DNA of 64,000 nucleotides from Candidatus Lutibacillus vidarii (GCA_016717165.1 JADKGA010000002.1:1178001-1242000); one strand, 5' to 3'; counted from the first letter of the stretch, positions 53,655-62,839 are shown. Numbers and translations are program-made. Notes: generated by a model from the letters alone, not told the origin.

Positions 53655-53660
53655 AGCGTA
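53655..53660 (-). promoter_or_regulatory. -10 element of the RecB-like nuclease gene
   Basis: TACGCT on the minus strand with six bases to the ATG. Confidence 0.5.
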
Positions 53661-53751
53661 TGCCGCCCCGCCGACAACCTCCCGGCAGCCGTCCGGCGGC
53701 CCCGGGCCGCCACGCGGCTGCCGTCGGGGGCGGCCTGGGCTGTGGCCGTCA

Positions 53752-53823
53752 TCGAGAGATGGCAAACGGCCGGTATGGCGTGCCCGGGGCCCCGTCATAC
53801 CGTGCATTTGCCATCTCTCGATG
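53752..53823. repeat. Palindromic repeat family B, copy 3
   Basis: Arms of about 30 bp with four mismatches. The outer part is ATCGAGAGATGGCAAA and its complement, the inner part ggtatg/catacc. The arms of copies 1 and 2 are the same, but the centre differs. It sits between divergent promoters of the nuclease and M50 protease genes. Confidence 0.88.
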
Positions 53824-53904
53824 GTGAGCCGCGAGGCCCTGACAGTCGCGGGGCGCACGATGACGGGGCCTGAGGGGCTGACCGGGCGAGACGGCGCAGG
53901 CGGC

Positions 53905-53910
53905 TATCCT
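53905..53910 (+). promoter_or_regulatory. -10 element of the M50 protease gene
   Basis: TATCCT with six bases to the ATG at 53917. Confidence 0.5.
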
Positions 53911-53916
53911 CACCCC

Positions 53917-55092
53917 ATGAGCGACGCGGCCGAGGGCCGGGCACCGACGGCCGGCCCGTCGGCCGCTGAGGAGTCCACCGAGCCGGACCAAGCGTGGCGG
54001 ATCGGCGCTATCGCGGGCGTCCCGGTCTATCTCGCGAAGAGCTGGCTGGTCATCGCCGCCCTCGTCATCTACATGTTCGCGCCTCAGGTCCGCACCGTAC
54101 GGCCCGCGGACCCGGCGATCTCCGCCTATCTCGTCGCCGCGGCCTATGCCGTCGTCCTGCTCATCACCGTCCTCATCCACGAGGTAGCCCACGCGGTGGT
54201 GGCGGTGCGCGCGAGGTACCAGGTCCGGCATATCGTCGTCCACCTCCTCGGCGGGCACACGATCTACGACTCGACCAACAACCGGCCTGGGGCCAGCGCG
54301 CTGGTCGCGGTGAGCGGCCCGGCCGCCAACTTCGCCCTGGCCGGGATCTGCCATCTCGCCGCCCCCGCCGTCCCGTGGGAGATCGGGGAGCTCCTGCTCA
54401 ACGCCGCCACCCTGGCAAATGTCTTCGTCGGCGGGTTCAACCTTCTCCCGGGCCTCCCGCTCGACGGCGGCCATCTGGTCGAGTCACTGGTCTGGGGGGC
54501 GACGAAGAACCGCAACACCGGGCGCATCGTGGCCGGCTGGTTCGGTCGAGTGGTCACCCTCGTCGTCCTCTACTGGTTCCTCATCCGCCCGGCCCTGGCT
54601 GGTGAGCCGCTCGGCCTGTTCAGCATCGTCTGGGTGGGCATGATCGCGCTCTTCCTCTGGCGCGGAGCCGGCGCGGCAATCCGGGGTGGGCAGGTCCGCG
54701 GCCGTCTCGAGAGCGTGCAGCTGTCGACGCTGCTGCGCCCGATCCGCCTGGCACGCCATACCGACTCGGTCGCGGCCATCGCACCCTGGCTCGGTGAGGC
54801 GACCCTCGTCGTCATCGGCGCGGACCAGCACCCGCTCGGCATCGTCGACCCGGCGGCCCTGGCCGAGATCCCGCGCAGCGACTGGGAGTCAGCGTCCGCC
54901 GACGCGGTTGCGGTCCGACTCCCTGACCCGTGGGTGGTCCAGGCCGACCCCGCCGGGGACGTCGTGCCTGTCGCCATCGCGCTGGAGCGCAGCGGGGCCG
55001 CCGCAGTCGTCGTCATCGGGCCGGACGGCGAGCCCGCCGGCTGCGTCTACGCCCGCGACGTCGTGGCGCTGACCCAGGGCACGCCCGCTTAG
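53917..55092 (+). CDS. M50 site-2 protease family protein with CBS-like C-terminus
   Basis: Intramembrane metalloprotease of 391 aa. The zinc motif HEVAH is His88-His92, and the second motif LPGLPLDGGH has Asp183. About six hydrophobic segments span residues 38-260. A soluble C-terminal domain (about residues 265-391) resembles paired CBS modules (VVIGADQHPLGIVDPAALAE and VVVIGPDGEPAGCVYARDVV), as in the Rip3/SpoIVFB-like group. It directly precedes trmI and the Arc gene, as in other actinobacteria. Its natural substrate is not known. Confidence 0.92.
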   Translation: MSDAAEGRAPTAGPSAAEESTEPDQAWRIGAIAGVPVYLAKSWLVIAALVIYMFAPQVRTVRPADPAISAYLVAAAYAVVLLITVLIHEVAHAVVAVRARYQVRHIVVHLLGGHTIYDSTNNRPGASALVAVSGPAANFALAGICHLAAPAVPWEIGELLLNAATLANVFVGGFNLLPGLPLDGGHLVESLVWGATKNRNTGRIVAGWFGRVVTLVVLYWFLIRPALAGEPLGLFSIVWVGMIALFLWRGAGAAIRGGQVRGRLESVQLSTLLRPIRLARHTDSVAAIAPWLGEATLVVIGADQHPLGIVDPAALAEIPRSDWESASADAVAVRLPDPWVVQADPAGDVVPVAIALERSGAAAVVVIGPDGEPAGCVYARDVVALTQGTPA

Positions 55093-55095
55093 ACT
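55090..55095 (+). promoter_or_regulatory. -10 element embedded in a stop codon (trmI)
   Basis: TAGACT begins with the M50 stop codon and is eight bases before the trmI ATG at 55104. Confidence 0.4.
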
Positions 55096-55103
55096 GGCGA
55101 CCC

Positions 55104-56120
55104 ATGCCCGACGCACTGCCCTCACCTACCGCAGCGACACCCACCGGTGCCGAGCTGCGGCGTGGCCCGCTCCTCGAAGGGGACCGGGTCCAGCTCACCG
55201 ACGGCAAGGGGCGGATGCACACGATCACCTTGTCTGCCGGCAAGGAGTTCCACACCCACCGTGGCCGGCTGCTGCACGACGACCTCATCGGCGCCCCGGA
55301 CGGCACTGTGGTGACGAACACCGCCGGTATGGCGTACCTCGCGCTGCGTCCGCTGCTCGCCGACTACGTCATGTCGATGCCCCGCGGGGCCGCGGTGGTC
55401 TACCCGAAGGACTCCGGCCAGATCGTCATGATGGCCGACATCTTCCCCGGAGCCACGGTCGTCGAGGCCGGGGTCGGCTCGGGGGCCTTGTCGATGTCAC
55501 TGCTGCGGGCAGTGGGCGATGGCGGCAGGCTCATCTCGTTCGAGCGGCGCGAGGACTTCGCCGATATCGCCCGCGGCAACGTCCGTGCCTTCTTCGGGGT
55601 CGACCACCCCGCCTGGAGTGTCGTCGTCGGCGACCTCGTCGACGCCCTCCCCGGCGTGGTCGAGCCCGGCTGCGTCGACCGGGTCGTCCTCGACATGCTC
55701 GCCCCGTGGGAGTGCCTCGACGTCGTCGCGGACGCCCTCGTGCCCGGCGGGGTCCTGATCTGCTATGTCGCCACGGCCACGCAGCTGTCCCGGGTCGCTG
55801 AGGCGCTGCGCGAGCACGGCGGCTACACCGAGCCCAGCGCGTGGGAGTCGATGGTCCGGGGCTGGCACCTCGAGGGCCTTGCCGTCCGCCCCGAGCACCG
55901 CATGCACGGCCACACCGGCTTCCTCATCACCTCCCGTCGGCTTGCTCCGGGGGTCGCCGCACCACGGCGGACCCGCCGGCCCGCCAAGGGCGCGTATGAC
56001 GACCAACCGGCCGAGGCCGCGGACCGCGACTGGAGCGCCGAGGAGCTGGGCGAGCGGCCTATCTCGGAGCGCAAGATCCGCCGGGTCCGTCGCGACGTGG
56101 GAGACGGTCCCGCACTCTGA
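55104..56120 (+). CDS. trmI: tRNA (adenine-58-N1)-methyltransferase TrmI
   Basis: SAM-dependent tRNA methyltransferase of 338 aa placing m1A at position 58. The N-terminal beta domain (GPLLEGDRVQLTDGKGRMHT) is followed by the SAM site VVEAGVGSGALSMSLLRAVG, then FERREDFADIA and VDRVVLDMLAPWECL. The Arg/Asp-rich C-terminus is longer than in many homologues. The gene precedes the proteasome ATPase gene, which is its usual place in actinobacteria. Confidence 0.94.
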   Translation: MPDALPSPTAATPTGAELRRGPLLEGDRVQLTDGKGRMHTITLSAGKEFHTHRGRLLHDDLIGAPDGTVVTNTAGMAYLALRPLLADYVMSMPRGAAVVYPKDSGQIVMMADIFPGATVVEAGVGSGALSMSLLRAVGDGGRLISFERREDFADIARGNVRAFFGVDHPAWSVVVGDLVDALPGVVEPGCVDRVVLDMLAPWECLDVVADALVPGGVLICYVATATQLSRVAEALREHGGYTEPSAWESMVRGWHLEGLAVRPEHRMHGHTGFLITSRRLAPGVAAPRRTRRPAKGAYDDQPAEAADRDWSAEELGERPISERKIRRVRRDVGDGPAL

Positions 56121-56173
56121 GGCCGCGGCGGGTTATCGTCGTCGCCAGGACGTCATACCCGCAGGAGGCCACG

Positions 56174-57913
56174 GTGACCACCGACGAGACGCAGCGCCCG
56201 CCCGCCGCGGACGAGCCGGCGCGCGACGCGCTCGCCGCGGAGGTCAGCGCGCTCGGGGCCCGGCGGCCGGAGCAGCCCACCCGGGTCGGTGACCTGGAGC
56301 GTCGAGTCCTGCAGCTGCAGACCTCGGTGACCACCTTGTCGGCGCAGAACGACCGCCTCGTCCGCACCCTCAAGGACGCCCGCGAGCAGATCGTCACCCT
56401 GCGGTCCGAGGTGGACCGGCTCGCCCAGCCGCCGAGCTCGTTCGGGATCATCGTCGATGTCCACGACGACGCCACGGTCGACGTCCTCACCGGGGGCCGC
56501 AAGATGCGGGTCGCGGTGAGCCCCTCGGTCGAGCTCGCCGACCTCGGCGAGGGTCGTGAGGTGCGGCTCAACGAGGCGCTCAACGTCGTTCAGGCCTGCC
56601 GGTACGAGCGGGTCGGTGAGGTCGTCACGGTCAAGGAGGCCCTGGACGCCGAGCGGCTGCTCGTCGTGGCCCACGCCGACGAGGAGCGGGTCTGCCGCAT
56701 CGCCACGGCATTGCGAGGCGAGCGGATCCGGGCCGGGGACGCGGTCCTGCTCGACACCCGGTCCGGCTTCGTCTATGAGCGGGTGCCCAAGGCCGAGGTC
56801 GAGGAGCTCATCCTCGAGGAGGTCCCCGATATCGCGTACGAGGAGATCGGTGGGCTCGGGCCGCAGATCGACCAGATCCGCGACGCCGTCGAGCTGCCCT
56901 ATCTGCACCCCGACCTCTACACCCGGTACCGGTTGCGCCCGCCGAAGGGTGTCCTGCTCTATGGCCCGCCCGGCTGCGGCAAGACGCTCATCGCCAAGGC
57001 CGTCGCGGCCTCGCTGGCGCGTAAGGTCGCCGAGAAGACCGGCCACGAGATCGGCAAGTCCTACTTCCTCAATATCAAGGGCCCCGAGCTGCTCAACAAG
57101 TATGTCGGCGAGACCGAGCGGCATATCCGGCTGGTCTTCCAGCGGGCCCGGGAGAAGGCCTCCGACGGCACGCCCGTGGTCGTCTTCTTCGACGAGATGG
57201 ACTCGCTCTTCCGCACCCGCGGGTCCGGGGTGTCCTCCGATGTCGAGACGACGATCGTCCCGCAGCTGCTGTCCGAGATCGACGGGGTCGAGCGGCTCGA
57301 GAATGTCATCGTCATCGGCGCCTCGAACCGGGAGGACATGATCGACCCGGCCATCCTGCGGCCCGGACGGCTCGACGTGAAGATCAAGATCGAGCGCCCC
57401 GACGCGGAGGCCGCTCGGGACATCTTCAGCAAGTACCTCACCACGGATCTGCCGCTGCACCACAGCGACCTGACCGAGAACGACGGTGACCCGCAGCGGA
57501 CCATCGAGGCAATGACCGCCGCAGCGGTGGAGCGGATGTACTCCGAGACCGAGGTCAACCAGTTCCTCGAGGTCACCTATGCCGGTGGTGACAAGGAGGT
57601 CCTCTACTTCAAGGACTTCAACTCCGGCGCGATGATCCACAATATCGTCGACCGGGCCAAGAAGATGGCGATCAAGGACGACCTGCTCACGGGTGCGCCG
57701 GGGCTGCGGGTCGACCACCTCCTGGCCGCCTGCGTCGACGAGTTCAAGGAGAACGAAGACCTCCCGAACACGACGAACCCGGACGACTGGGCGCGGATCT
57801 CGGGCAAGAAGGGGGAGCGGATCGTCTACATCCGCACCCTCGTCGGCGGCAAGGACGGCACCGAGCCGGGCCGCTCGATCGCCAATATCGGCAGCACCGG
57901 TCACTACCTCTGA
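56174..57913 (+). CDS. arc: Proteasome-associated AAA ATPase Arc/Mpa
   Basis: Hexameric unfoldase of 579 aa feeding Pup-tagged proteins to the 20S proteasome. An N-terminal coiled coil (about residues 40-85) is followed by an OB-fold interdomain (about 90-235) and one AAA domain: Walker A GPPGCGKT (264-271), Walker B VVFFDEMDS and the Arg region PAILRPGRLDVKIKIERPD. It ends GHYL, a variant of the C-terminal Gln-Tyr-Leu motif of mycobacterial Mpa that docks into the proteasome. GCAGGAGG precedes the GTG start. dop, the usual next gene, is 4.9 kb away. Confidence 0.96.
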   Translation: MTTDETQRPPAADEPARDALAAEVSALGARRPEQPTRVGDLERRVLQLQTSVTTLSAQNDRLVRTLKDAREQIVTLRSEVDRLAQPPSSFGIIVDVHDDATVDVLTGGRKMRVAVSPSVELADLGEGREVRLNEALNVVQACRYERVGEVVTVKEALDAERLLVVAHADEERVCRIATALRGERIRAGDAVLLDTRSGFVYERVPKAEVEELILEEVPDIAYEEIGGLGPQIDQIRDAVELPYLHPDLYTRYRLRPPKGVLLYGPPGCGKTLIAKAVAASLARKVAEKTGHEIGKSYFLNIKGPELLNKYVGETERHIRLVFQRAREKASDGTPVVVFFDEMDSLFRTRGSGVSSDVETTIVPQLLSEIDGVERLENVIVIGASNREDMIDPAILRPGRLDVKIKIERPDAEAARDIFSKYLTTDLPLHHSDLTENDGDPQRTIEAMTAAAVERMYSETEVNQFLEVTYAGGDKEVLYFKDFNSGAMIHNIVDRAKKMAIKDDLLTGAPGLRVDHLLAACVDEFKENEDLPNTTNPDDWARISGKKGERIVYIRTLVGGKDGTEPGRSIANIGSTGHYL

Positions 57914-57931
57914 TGGGCGCCCGAGCCGCTA

Positions 57932-57937
57932 TATACT
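57932..57937 (+). promoter_or_regulatory. Strong -10 element of the membrane hydrolase gene
   Basis: TATACT, close to the TATAAT consensus, with seven bases to the GTG at 57945. It is the best -10 match I found in the window. Confidence 0.65.
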
Positions 57938-57944
57938 GCCCGCC

Positions 57945-59813
57945 GTGACAGCGGACGTCGCGGTGGTCTTCGTCCACGGCATCGGCCAGCAGGCCCGCTC
58001 GCAGACCCTGCTCGGCTGGGCCGAGCCGCTGGCGGCACGGCTCGACGCTCTCGACCGCGCCGCTGGAGGCGCAGGTCTGGTCGTCGAGGCCGCCACGGTG
58101 GACCCGGCCTCACCCGACCGGATCTCGATGGTCGTCGGCGGCCGCCACATCGTTGCCTCGGAGGCGCTGTGGGCTGACGCTTTCCGGCCCACCGGTGCAT
58201 CCGAGGTATGGCGCTGGTCGTGGTCGATGTCGCTGCGCGCCTTCGGTCGGCTGGTACGTCACATGGTCCGGGTCAACATGGCGGGCGCACAGTCGACGCG
58301 GGCCATGACGGACATGGCTCGGGCCTTCTCTGAGGGCCTCACCCGGACCTGGTTGGGTCCGATGCGCGTCATCAGCGGCGTCTCTGGTGGGGTGGGCGCA
58401 CTGACCTCGTTGGCGTTGCTTGCGACCGCGTCGTCTGTCGTCATGGCGGTGTCCCTCGTCGTCGAGGTCGCCATGCTCGGTGTCGTTCTCGTCGCCGGTC
58501 TGCTGGCCCTCACGGTGCTGACGCTTGTCGCGCCCATCCCCGGACTCGGCCGGCTCGCCCAGCCGCTCGTCGCCGGGCTTGGCGCATTCCTCGGCGATGC
58601 GACGGTGTGGACTCGGCACCCGTTGCGCGCCGCCGCGATGCGCGACGTCGTGCGGGCTGCCGTGCGGCAGGCGAGGATCGATGCCCGCGACGTCATCGTC
58701 GTCGCGCACTCCCAAGGCGCGGCGGTCACGATGGACGCGTGCTTCTCCGATGGAGTGGACGCGGCGACCACTCCCACGGTGGTCGTCACTGTCGGCGGCG
58801 CCGTGTCGCTGCTCAACCGGCCCACCTTCGGGACGCGGCAGCCGTGGCCCATCGCAGACCGCTGGGCCAGTACTTCGGTGCGGTGGATCAACGCCTGGGC
58901 GATCTGGGATCCGGTGCCGTCCGGTCCTTTCGGTCGGACGCCCGGGGAAGCCCGCGCGCGCTGGGAACGGTGTATCGCCCGCGGGCGCCGGCTGCGCATT
59001 CAGCCCTACCTCGACATCCTGGACACACCTGTGCAGCTCGGCCCGTCGTTGGCTCGCTCCGTGCGGCCGTTGCGCGAGGCCCTGCAGTCGGCTGCGGACG
59101 AGGCGGGTCCGGTCGAGGGGGGCGCCAGCCCGCCCGGTCCGGAGGAATGGCCCCTCTACAACGCCAGCTCACTGCTCCTCGACCACATTCGGTACGAGCG
59201 CAATCCGGCACTCGTCGACCGATTGGCGGCCCTCGTCATGGACCCTGGCGCGGACCTCGCCACGGCGGAGCGTTATGACCTCGAGCGCCGCTTGGTCCGC
59301 ACCATCCGGCACCGCGGCTGGTTCGGTCTGGTGGCGCTGCCCGCTGCGATCGCGGCGGTCTCCACCCTCGCGGGGGTGTCGAGCGTTGTCGACCTCATCA
59401 GGCGCGGGTCGGACTGGGTTCGGAGCCGGGACGACACCGTGTCCCGCGGGCTCGCGTGGATCGGCGACCATGGCCTCCAGGGCGTCCTCGTGAGTGTTCT
59501 CGGTGTGGGTGCGGCGTACGCCGTCCTTGTCGCGATCGGCCACCTCCTCTGGGTCGCGGGGAGACGTCGGGTGGGATTGAGTCCCGTCTCGTCTCGCCCA
59601 GGACTGCCCGTAGCGTTCGCCGCCCTCGTCCCGTTCTTCGCCGTCGAGGTGCTCATGGTCGCGGCGACGATCTGGACCGCGGGCCGGGGTCTGGGGTGGG
59701 ACGGGTGGGCCCTCGCGGCCATATCGCTCGTCGCTGCGGGGCTTGTCACGGCGCTGCCGGGACTCGGTCCCATCCCCGCGAGCATCCGATCTGCGGTCCC
59801 CCCAACTCCCTAA
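57945..59813 (+). CDS. Membrane-associated alpha/beta-hydrolase-like protein
   Basis: Protein of 622 aa that I do not recognise by name. The first part looks like a lipase-type hydrolase: VVFVHGIGQQ (oxyanion region, His11), then VVAHSQGAAV with Ser256 as likely nucleophile. Hydrophobic segments lie at about residues 145-195 and four more at about 465-610, so it is probably membrane bound. The start is GTG directly after a near-consensus -10, with no ribosome site. It sits between arc and guaB1. A lipid or ester substrate is possible; the catalytic Asp and His are not identified. Confidence 0.7.
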   Translation: MTADVAVVFVHGIGQQARSQTLLGWAEPLAARLDALDRAAGGAGLVVEAATVDPASPDRISMVVGGRHIVASEALWADAFRPTGASEVWRWSWSMSLRAFGRLVRHMVRVNMAGAQSTRAMTDMARAFSEGLTRTWLGPMRVISGVSGGVGALTSLALLATASSVVMAVSLVVEVAMLGVVLVAGLLALTVLTLVAPIPGLGRLAQPLVAGLGAFLGDATVWTRHPLRAAAMRDVVRAAVRQARIDARDVIVVAHSQGAAVTMDACFSDGVDAATTPTVVVTVGGAVSLLNRPTFGTRQPWPIADRWASTSVRWINAWAIWDPVPSGPFGRTPGEARARWERCIARGRRLRIQPYLDILDTPVQLGPSLARSVRPLREALQSAADEAGPVEGGASPPGPEEWPLYNASSLLLDHIRYERNPALVDRLAALVMDPGADLATAERYDLERRLVRTIRHRGWFGLVALPAAIAAVSTLAGVSSVVDLIRRGSDWVRSRDDTVSRGLAWIGDHGLQGVLVSVLGVGAAYAVLVAIGHLLWVAGRRRVGLSPVSSRPGLPVAFAALVPFFAVEVLMVAATIWTAGRGLGWDGWALAAISLVAAGLVTALPGLGPIPASIRSAVPPTP

Positions 59814-59876
59814 GGCATCGAGGGCGGGTCCGGGGCCCCCCGCCGGGCGTGGTCCCAACGGCCGCTCCGCGTCGGC

Positions 59877-59882
59877 TAGGTT
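59877..59882 (+). promoter_or_regulatory. -10 element of guaB1
   Basis: TAGGTT with eight bases to the ATG at 59891. Confidence 0.45.
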
Positions 59883-59890
59883 CTGGTGCC

Positions 59891-61327
59891 ATGCGCTTCT
59901 TCAACGGGCTGCGGCCGACCGTCGACCTGTCCTATGACGACGTCTTCATGGTGCCGGGCCGCAGCGCCATCGGCAGCCGGATGGACGTCGACCTGGCCAC
60001 CTGCGACGGCACCGGGACGACCATCCCGGTTGTCGTGGCCAACATGACCGCGGTGAGCGGCCGCCGGATGGCCGAGACGGTGGCCCGTCGCGGTGGCATC
60101 GCCGTCATCCCGCAGGACATCCCGGTCGACGTCGTCGCCGAGGTCATCGACTTCGTCAAGACCCGCCACCTCGTCCACGACACGCCGGTCACCCTCGCGC
60201 CCACCTCGACGGTCGCCGACGCACTTGGGCTGCTGCACAAGCGGGCCCACGGGGCGATCGTCGTCGTCGACGACGGCCGCCCGCTCGGCGTCGTCACAGG
60301 GGCCGACCTCGAGGGCGTCGACCGGTTCACCCAGATCGGCCAGGTGATGACCCGCGAGGTCGCGACGATCCCCGATGGCATCGACCCGGAGACCGCCTTC
60401 GACCGGCTCGGCGAGCTGCGGCACCGACTCGCTCCCGTGGTCGGGGAGGACGGTCGGCTCGTCGGTCTGCTGACCCGCCAGGGCGCCCTGCGCGCCACCC
60501 TCTACCGCCCGGCCGTCGACGACGACGGGCGGCTGCGGATCGCCGCGGCGTGCGGCGTCGGCGGAGACGTGGCCTCCCGCGCCACCAGGCTCGTCGAGGC
60601 CGGTGTCGACGTCGTCGTCCTCGACACCGCGCACGGGCACCAGGAGAAGATGCTCGACGCGCTCCGCGCCGTGCGGGCCGAGGGCATCGACGCCCCGCTC
60701 GTCGCGGGTAATGTCGTCGCCGCCGGCGGGGTTCGCGACCTTGTCGAGGCCGGCGCCGATATTGTCAAGGTCGGCGTCGGTCCCGGTGCGATGTGCACGA
60801 CCCGGATGATGACCGGGGTGGGTCGGCCGCAGTTCTCCGCGGTCCTCGAGTGCGCAGCGGCCGCCCGGGAGCTCGGTGCGCACGTCTGGGCCGACGGCGG
60901 CGTCCGGCATCCCCGGGACGTCGCCCTCGCGCTGGCCGCGGGAGCGACCAATGTCATGATCGGGTCGTGGTTCGCCGGCACCTATGAGTCGCCCGGTGAC
61001 CTGCACATCGCACCCGACGGTCGCACCTACAAGGAGTCCTTCGGTATGGCGTCCGCGCGTGCCGTGCGCCAGCGCACCAGCGGCGAGACGGCCTACGACC
61101 GGGCCCGCAAGGCCCTCTTCGAGGAGGGCATCTCGACCTCGCGGATGTTCCTCGACCCGATGCGTCCCGGTGTCGAGGACCTCCTCGACACCATCACCGC
61201 CGGGGTGCGCTCGGCGTGCACCTACGCGGGGGCAGCGACGCTGGAGCAGTTCACCGAGCGGGCCGTCATCGGGCTGCAGAGCCAGGCCGGGTATGCCGAG
61301 GGCCGCCCGCTGCACAGCTCCTGGTAG
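59891..61327 (+). CDS. guaB1: GuaB1-family IMP dehydrogenase-related protein (probable GMP reductase)
   Basis: TIM-barrel purine enzyme of 478 aa. The barrel begins LSYDDVFMVPGRSAIGSRMD. Two CBS domains are inserted at about residues 95-215. The catalytic loop is GVGPGAMCTTRMMTGVG, and MIGSWFAGTYESPGD follows. This actinobacterial GuaB1 branch differs from true IMP dehydrogenase; a mycobacterial member has been reported as a GMP reductase, so GMP to IMP conversion is the best estimate. Prs, which makes PRPP for purine salvage, is encoded nearby on the other strand. Confidence 0.88.
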   Translation: MRFFNGLRPTVDLSYDDVFMVPGRSAIGSRMDVDLATCDGTGTTIPVVVANMTAVSGRRMAETVARRGGIAVIPQDIPVDVVAEVIDFVKTRHLVHDTPVTLAPTSTVADALGLLHKRAHGAIVVVDDGRPLGVVTGADLEGVDRFTQIGQVMTREVATIPDGIDPETAFDRLGELRHRLAPVVGEDGRLVGLLTRQGALRATLYRPAVDDDGRLRIAAACGVGGDVASRATRLVEAGVDVVVLDTAHGHQEKMLDALRAVRAEGIDAPLVAGNVVAAGGVRDLVEAGADIVKVGVGPGAMCTTRMMTGVGRPQFSAVLECAAAARELGAHVWADGGVRHPRDVALALAAGATNVMIGSWFAGTYESPGDLHIAPDGRTYKESFGMASARAVRQRTSGETAYDRARKALFEEGISTSRMFLDPMRPGVEDLLDTITAGVRSACTYAGAATLEQFTERAVIGLQSQAGYAEGRPLHSSW

Positions 61328-61359
61328 GGCGGTCGTCGCGACTGCGCCGTGAGGGGCGG

Positions 61360-61726
61360 TCAGTCCGCCGCGGTCTCGGCAGTCCGCCGAGCCTCGAGCC
61401 AGCGCCACCCCAGGAGCAGCAGGGCGAGGACGGCACCGGCGACGAGGACGAAGGACCACGCGACGCCCCGGCCGGTCAACGCCCGCACCGCCATACCGCC
61501 GAGCAGGGTGACCAACCAGACGGGGACCGCGGCACGCACCCCCAACGGGGCGGCGTGGGTCCGACCGAAGGTGAAAAGCCAGCCGACGGTGAGGCCCACG
61601 AGGAACGGCCAGGCGGTGATGAGGACGCCGAGGACCGGGTTCTCCTCGCCGTGGCTGGCGCGGCCCACGGGCCGCAAAGAGGGTGACCGCGGCACAGTCG
61701 AGCAGGTATGCCGTCCGGGCCCTCAC
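61360..61726 (-). pseudogene. DUF3054 membrane protein gene with a one-base frameshift
   Basis: A four-helix DUF3054 protein in two frames. The first part starts GTG at 61726, overlapping the prs stop (GTGA), and reads RARTAYLLDCAAVTLFAARG. The rest, GRASHGEENPVLGVLITAWP onward to 61360, continues one base out of phase. The break is near 61661-61672, in a ggcccacggg stretch. Removing one base restores 121 codons and the family motif GRASHGEE. A single ORF from 61695 exists but lacks the first helix. Either an extra base from assembly or a recent mutation explains it. Confidence 0.8.
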
Positions 61727-62763
61727 GGGGCGAAGGTGTTGGCGAACAGACCGGGCACGCCGAGCCCGAGGTCGTCGGGCAGGTCGTCGAAGGGCAGCTT
61801 CGGCTGCGGTGGCGGCGCATGGGTGGGGTCGACGCCGGCGAAGAGCTTGCTGATCGACTTCCCGGCGTGGATCCGGCTGATCGCCTCGGCGAACAGTGCC
61901 GACACCGACAGGGTGCACAGCTCGGGCCAGTCCCTCGGCGGCGGGACCGTGTCGGTTGTGACGACCTCACGGATCATCGGGTGGTTCCGCAGCCGGCCCA
62001 CCGCGGGGCCGGTGAACAGGCCGTGGGTGCAGCTGACGCTGGCGCTGACCGCGCCGTCGTCGGCGAGCCGGTCGAGCAGCTCGACGATCGACCCACCGGT
62101 GGCCACCTCGTCGTCGATGATGATCGCGTGCTTGCCGCGCACGTCACCGACGATCTGGATGGACACCTCCTCGTCGGAGATCCGGTGCTTGTTGCCGGCG
62201 GCCACCGGCAGCCCGAGCAGGCGGGCCAGCAAGGTGGCCGACTTGGCGTTGCCGAAGTCGGGGGAGACGACCACCGAGTCGCCGAGGTCCTGGGAGCGGA
62301 AGTGGTCGGCGAGGATCCCGATCGCGGTGAGGTGGTCGACCGGGACGGAGAAGAAGCCGTGCACCTGCCGGGCGTGCAGCTCCATCGTCAGCACCCGCGT
62401 CGCTCCGGCGGTGACGAGGAGGTCAGCGACAAGACGCCCCCCGAGCGAGATCCGGGAGGCGTCCTTCTTGTCCGAGCGCGCGTACGCGTAATGCGGCATC
62501 ACGGCGGTGATCGACGCCGCCGAGGCGCCCTTCGCCGCGTCGATCATCAGAAGCAGCTCCATGAGGTGCTCCTGGGTGGGTGGCACCAGGGGCTGGACGA
62601 TGTAGACATCCCGCTGTCGACAGTTCGCCAGCAGCTGGACCTGGATGCAGTCGTTGCTGAACCGGCGGATGTCGACGTGGTCGAGCGGCACACCCAGGTG
62701 GTGGCAGATCCGTTGGGCGAGCCGAGGGTGGGCGTTGCCCGAGAACACGACGATGTCCTTCAC
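61723..62763 (-). CDS. prs: Ribose-phosphate diphosphokinase family protein
   Basis: PRPP synthetase-like enzyme of 346 aa. MPHYAYARSDKKDASRISLG matches the ATP loop, VLTMELHARQVHGFF the catalytic region, and VVSPDFGNAKSA follows. AIIIDDEVATGGSIVELL is the PRPP-binding motif. The sequence departs from the canonical Prs in several positions (for example PHYAYARSDKK for PYYGYARQDRK), so it may be a second, divergent PRPP synthase. The start is GTG with GGAGGGG upstream. DUF3054 is translationally coupled behind it; dop diverges 89 bp away. Confidence 0.85.
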   Translation of the reverse strand: MKDIVVFSGNAHPRLAQRICHHLGVPLDHVDIRRFSNDCIQVQLLANCRQRDVYIVQPLVPPTQEHLMELLLMIDAAKGASAASITAVMPHYAYARSDKKDASRISLGGRLVADLLVTAGATRVLTMELHARQVHGFFSVPVDHLTAIGILADHFRSQDLGDSVVVSPDFGNAKSATLLARLLGLPVAAGNKHRISDEEVSIQIVGDVRGKHAIIIDDEVATGGSIVELLDRLADDGAVSASVSCTHGLFTGPAVGRLRNHPMIREVVTTDTVPPPRDWPELCTLSVSALFAEAISRIHAGKSISKLFAGVDPTHAPPPQPKLPFDDLPDDLGLGVPGLFANTFAP

Positions 62764-62839
62764 AGACCCCTCCGCGCGTTCGCTGCCGTGACGGGGACAG
62801 CCTAACGGACGGTAGACCCCCGGTGGGCGCCACGGGGCC

